A stretch of 64,000 nt of DNA from Cyclobacterium salsum (GTDB lineage Bacteria; Bacteroidota; Bacteroidia; Cytophagales; Cyclobacteriaceae), in the NCBI RefSeq assembly GCF_010119245.1, contig NZ_WNKG01000002.1, forward strand, positions 620,001-684,000, given 5' to 3'. Every line of letters starts with the position of its first letter. Position 1 is the first letter of the stretch. Below are positions 62,060 to 64,000 of this stretch, in pieces. A model generated the notes under the pieces. It was not told the DNA's origin and searched no databases. It was given only the letters and a program-made list of their open reading frames with translations. A program made the position numbers and the translations under genes.

Positions 62060-63511
62060 ATGGAGCTATCATCAGACATCATCATCTTCTTCGGAAGGTT
62101 TCACCCCTTGTTTTTACACCTTCCCATTGGCTTTTTAGCCCTGGGATTCTTGATGGAATTTCTTTCCCGCAGGGAAAAGTTTGCCTACCTGAAACCGGCG
62201 ATAGGCTTTGTGCTGGGCCTGGGAGCCCTTTCCGCTCTGGTGACAGCCATACTGGGCTTGATGCTGGCGCAGGCAGGCGACTATGGAGAAGATTTACTGT
62301 TTATCCATCAGTGGTCCGGAATTCTTTTGGTGCTCTTTGCCTTCGGTACCTGGTGGCTCTACGGCCAAAAGCAGAAAAAGGCAACGCTGAAATTTAACCG
62401 GGCTTACCTGGGCTCCTTCTCCCTGATGATGGTATTCTTAGCCGTGGCCGGCCATTACGGCGGATCCCTGACCCACGGGGCAAACTACCTCACCCAATAC
62501 CTGCCCGATGGAATAAAACAGCTCGCAGGGATGCCGGTAGAACAAAAAGGACCCCAGTTAATAGAAAATCTGGATGAGGCCGTGGTGTATACCGAAATTA
62601 TCCATCCCATCATGGAAATTCGCTGCAATTCCTGTCACAACGCCAGCAAGAAGAAGGGTGATTTGCAAATGCATACGAGAGAAGCCCTGATGAAAGGAGG
62701 GGAAAATGGCCCCATCTTTCAGGCAGGAAAGGCGGCCGAAAGCGAAATGATCAAACGGATTCACCTGGACCAAAATCACGACGACCACATGCCCCCAAAA
62801 GGCAAATCGCAATTATCGGACGAACAAGTATTGCTACTGGAATGGTGGATTAACGAAGGAGCTCCCTTCGATAAGAAAGTGCCCGAACTCGAAGCGAATC
62901 AGGAGATACAATCAGTATTGCTAACCCTTACCGATCCCAATGCGAATAAGTCCGAAGTGGAGATCCTGCTGGCGGAAGGCACCACCCCACCGGATCCGGA
63001 AAAGCTAAAGGCTTATACCGAGCAGGGAATTGCGGTAAAGTCCCTTTCCAACGATTCCAACTGGCTGCAGGTGACCTTGTCTGCAAAAGATTCCGTCGAT
63101 GTAGTATTGCAGCGGTTGGCGACCGACTTCCCCGAGCAAATTACCTGGCTGGATGTCAAGGACACGCCGTTGACGGATGAGGGGCTGGTCGCAGTGGGGA
63201 AAATGAAAAACCTCACCCGCCTACGAGTAGAAAAAACAAGCATTACGGATGCTGGCTTGGCCCATTTAGCGGAACTGGAATACCTGGAATCCCTAAACCT
63301 TTATGGGACCGAAGTCAGTGATGCCGGCCTGGAGCAGCTGGCAGGGCTCCCCAATCTGAGGCGTCTTTACGCCTGGGAGACCCAAATCAGTCCGGAAGGG
63401 GCCGCAGCGTTTAGTAAAGAGGGAAGTCAGGTTGAAATCAATTTGGGGTATGAAGTCAATGTAATTGATTCCCTTAACGTGGAGGTGAAGCCGGTGGCAA
63501 ATTTAGAGTAA
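62060..63511 (+). CDS. DUF2231-cytochrome c-LRR fusion protein
   Basis: 483 residues. Four or five N-terminal membrane helices (residues ~10-145) form a DUF2231-like domain starting FFGRFHPLFLHLPIGFLALGFLMEF. A PSCyt1-type heme domain follows with CNSCHNASKKKGDLQMHTREAL and a distal Met (DDHMPPKGKSQLSDEQ). The C-terminal ~150 residues hold leucine-rich repeats (LTRLRVEKTSITDAGLAHLAELEYLESLNLYGTEVSDAGLEQLAGL). It starts 6 bp after the DUF1501 stop and completes the three-gene operon. It may anchor the system in the inner membrane and pass electrons. Confidence 0.88.
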   Translation: MELSSDIIIFFGRFHPLFLHLPIGFLALGFLMEFLSRREKFAYLKPAIGFVLGLGALSALVTAILGLMLAQAGDYGEDLLFIHQWSGILLVLFAFGTWWLYGQKQKKATLKFNRAYLGSFSLMMVFLAVAGHYGGSLTHGANYLTQYLPDGIKQLAGMPVEQKGPQLIENLDEAVVYTEIIHPIMEIRCNSCHNASKKKGDLQMHTREALMKGGENGPIFQAGKAAESEMIKRIHLDQNHDDHMPPKGKSQLSDEQVLLLEWWINEGAPFDKKVPELEANQEIQSVLLTLTDPNANKSEVEILLAEGTTPPDPEKLKAYTEQGIAVKSLSNDSNWLQVTLSAKDSVDVVLQRLATDFPEQITWLDVKDTPLTDEGLVAVGKMKNLTRLRVEKTSITDAGLAHLAELEYLESLNLYGTEVSDAGLEQLAGLPNLRRLYAWETQISPEGAAAFSKEGSQVEINLGYEVNVIDSLNVEVKPVANLE

Positions 63512-63553
63512 AACGAGAGCGGTACGACCGGGGAGAATGGTGAAAGTATCGTT

Positions 63554-63685
63554 ATGGGTTTAACGGGAAGGAAGAGGATTCAGCCTGAAAATCGGGTAGA
63601 CAATGCTATTACGAATATTGATTTAGGACAAATTATCCGAATGGCTAGTATCGCAAGCAATTTACCTGGCTTATCAAAAAAGTGA
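63554..63685 (+). CDS. Possible small ORF (43 aa), weak
   Basis: MGLTGRKRIQPENRVDNA then ITNIDLGQIIRMASIASNLP and GLSKK. The frame continues from the preceding gene past its TAA without another stop, so it may be a decayed C-terminal fragment or a tiny gene. No homologue is recognised. Confidence 0.2.
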   Translation: MGLTGRKRIQPENRVDNAITNIDLGQIIRMASIASNLPGLSKK

Positions 63686-63709
63686 AAGGAAATTTTAAAC
63701 ATCATCCGA

Positions 63710-64000
63710 ATGATTGGAAGGTCAATGATTTTATTAGTAGTCATTTTTTTTACGATGATCGCTTTTATTAAGGCACAAGAGCAAAAAAAAATTGAATTCA
63801 ACCACAAGAGATATCAAACGGTCTCAAGAACTATAAGTCACAAGGATATATGTATAGATTTTATTAATAGTGTTCATTCTAACGACTTTGAAAAAAGTAA
63901 AAAGTTGCGACCGGATTTTTTTTTAATAGACGTGTCATCAGCGATGATCAGGATACCGGGAAAAGAACCATTTTTAGCAGGGCTGGGGGATTATCTAGAT
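63710..64000 (+). CDS. Secreted protein of unknown function, 3'-truncated by window edge
   Basis: 97 codons are visible and the frame is still open at the last base. It begins MIGRSMILLVVIFFTMIAFIKAQEQKK when read in pieces, a clear signal peptide with cleavage near AQ (residue 23). The mature part (HKRYQTVSRTISHKDICIDF, then FEKSKKLRPDFFLIDVSSAM) resembles nothing I recognise. The local sequence is more AT-rich than the cytochrome operon before it, which could mean a different origin. Confidence 0.55.
   Translation, partial: MIGRSMILLVVIFFTMIAFIKAQEQKKIEFNHKRYQTVSRTISHKDICIDFINSVHSNDFEKSKKLRPDFFLIDVSSAMIRIPGKEPFLAGLGDYLD

Overview
The window comes from a marine-type member of the Bacteroidota, most likely Cytophagales and probably near Cyclobacteriaceae. 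The evidence is a SusC/SusD pair, DUF3078, DUF5777, DUF2141, DUF1573 and CHRD/YceI proteins, an ISAon1-like transposase remnant, Bacteroidota-type promoter elements (TTG...TAnnTTTG), and a proteorhodopsin with its retinal genes. No rRNA, CRISPR array, prophage or replication origin is visible.

Layout. 1-3.2 kb: 3' half of a CusA/CzcA-type metal-efflux RND pump, a frameshifted transposase remnant, and an unusual array of about 1 kb made of 139/140-bp repeats. The repeats are derived from a tRNA-Asp(GTC) gene that sits intact at the junction of two sub-arrays. 3.5-9.5 kb: VIT1/CCC1-like metal transporter and a SusC/SusD uptake pair. 9.8-22 kb: housekeeping and central metabolism: an alpha/beta hydrolase, PEP carboxykinase, an SQR-like flavoprotein, menaquinone genes menB and menE (divergent), a universal stress protein, phosphoglucomutase and a GH99/WbsX-like lipoprotein. 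22-27 kb: trpS, a DUF1573 lipoprotein, tryptophan 2,3-dioxygenase, a large FAD dehydrogenase and a CoA-binding protein. 27-30 kb: light-harvesting cassette on the minus strand: proteorhodopsin (proton-pump DTE triad), then an intrinsic terminator, then lycopene cyclase and Blh-type beta-carotene dioxygenase, which together make retinal from lycopene. 30-39 kb: gyrB, ppk1 facing a Ppx/GppA phosphatase, small membrane proteins, DUF3078 and DUF389 proteins. 39.1 kb: a small minus-strand RNA gene that folds as an unusually long class II tRNA with a GUC anticodon.

39.5-50.5 kb is a sugar-catabolic region. An AraC regulator is followed by a tightly packed series: GH88-like hydrolase, sugar isomerase, Gfo/Idh/MocA dehydrogenase and SDR. 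A strong hairpin follows, then a small membrane subunit, a sodium/solute symporter and a NagA-like deacetylase. A convergent Gfo/Idh/MocA gene and a Tat-exported Gfo/Idh/MocA (GH109-like) gene lie next to it; the latter follows a LacI-type palindrome. 50.6-55 kb: a VOC protein, then a minus-strand operon of ECF sigma factor, a protein with an anti-sigma-like N-terminus and beta-barrel-like C-terminus, a CHRD lipoprotein, a heme-type lipoprotein with CX4CH, YceI and a DUF5777 barrel. 55.3-63.5 kb: a PL11 rhamnogalacturonan lyase, a small secreted protein, and a Planctomycete-style operon of DUF1549/DUF1553 cytochrome, Tat-lipoprotein DUF1501 and a DUF2231-cytochrome-LRR protein. The window ends inside a further secreted-protein gene.

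The two things most worth a second look are RNA-level: the tRNA-Asp-derived repeat array with palindromes inserted into the tRNA body, and the class II tRNA-like gene with an Asp-type anticodon, Asp-type discriminator and a hairpin insert in its variable arm.
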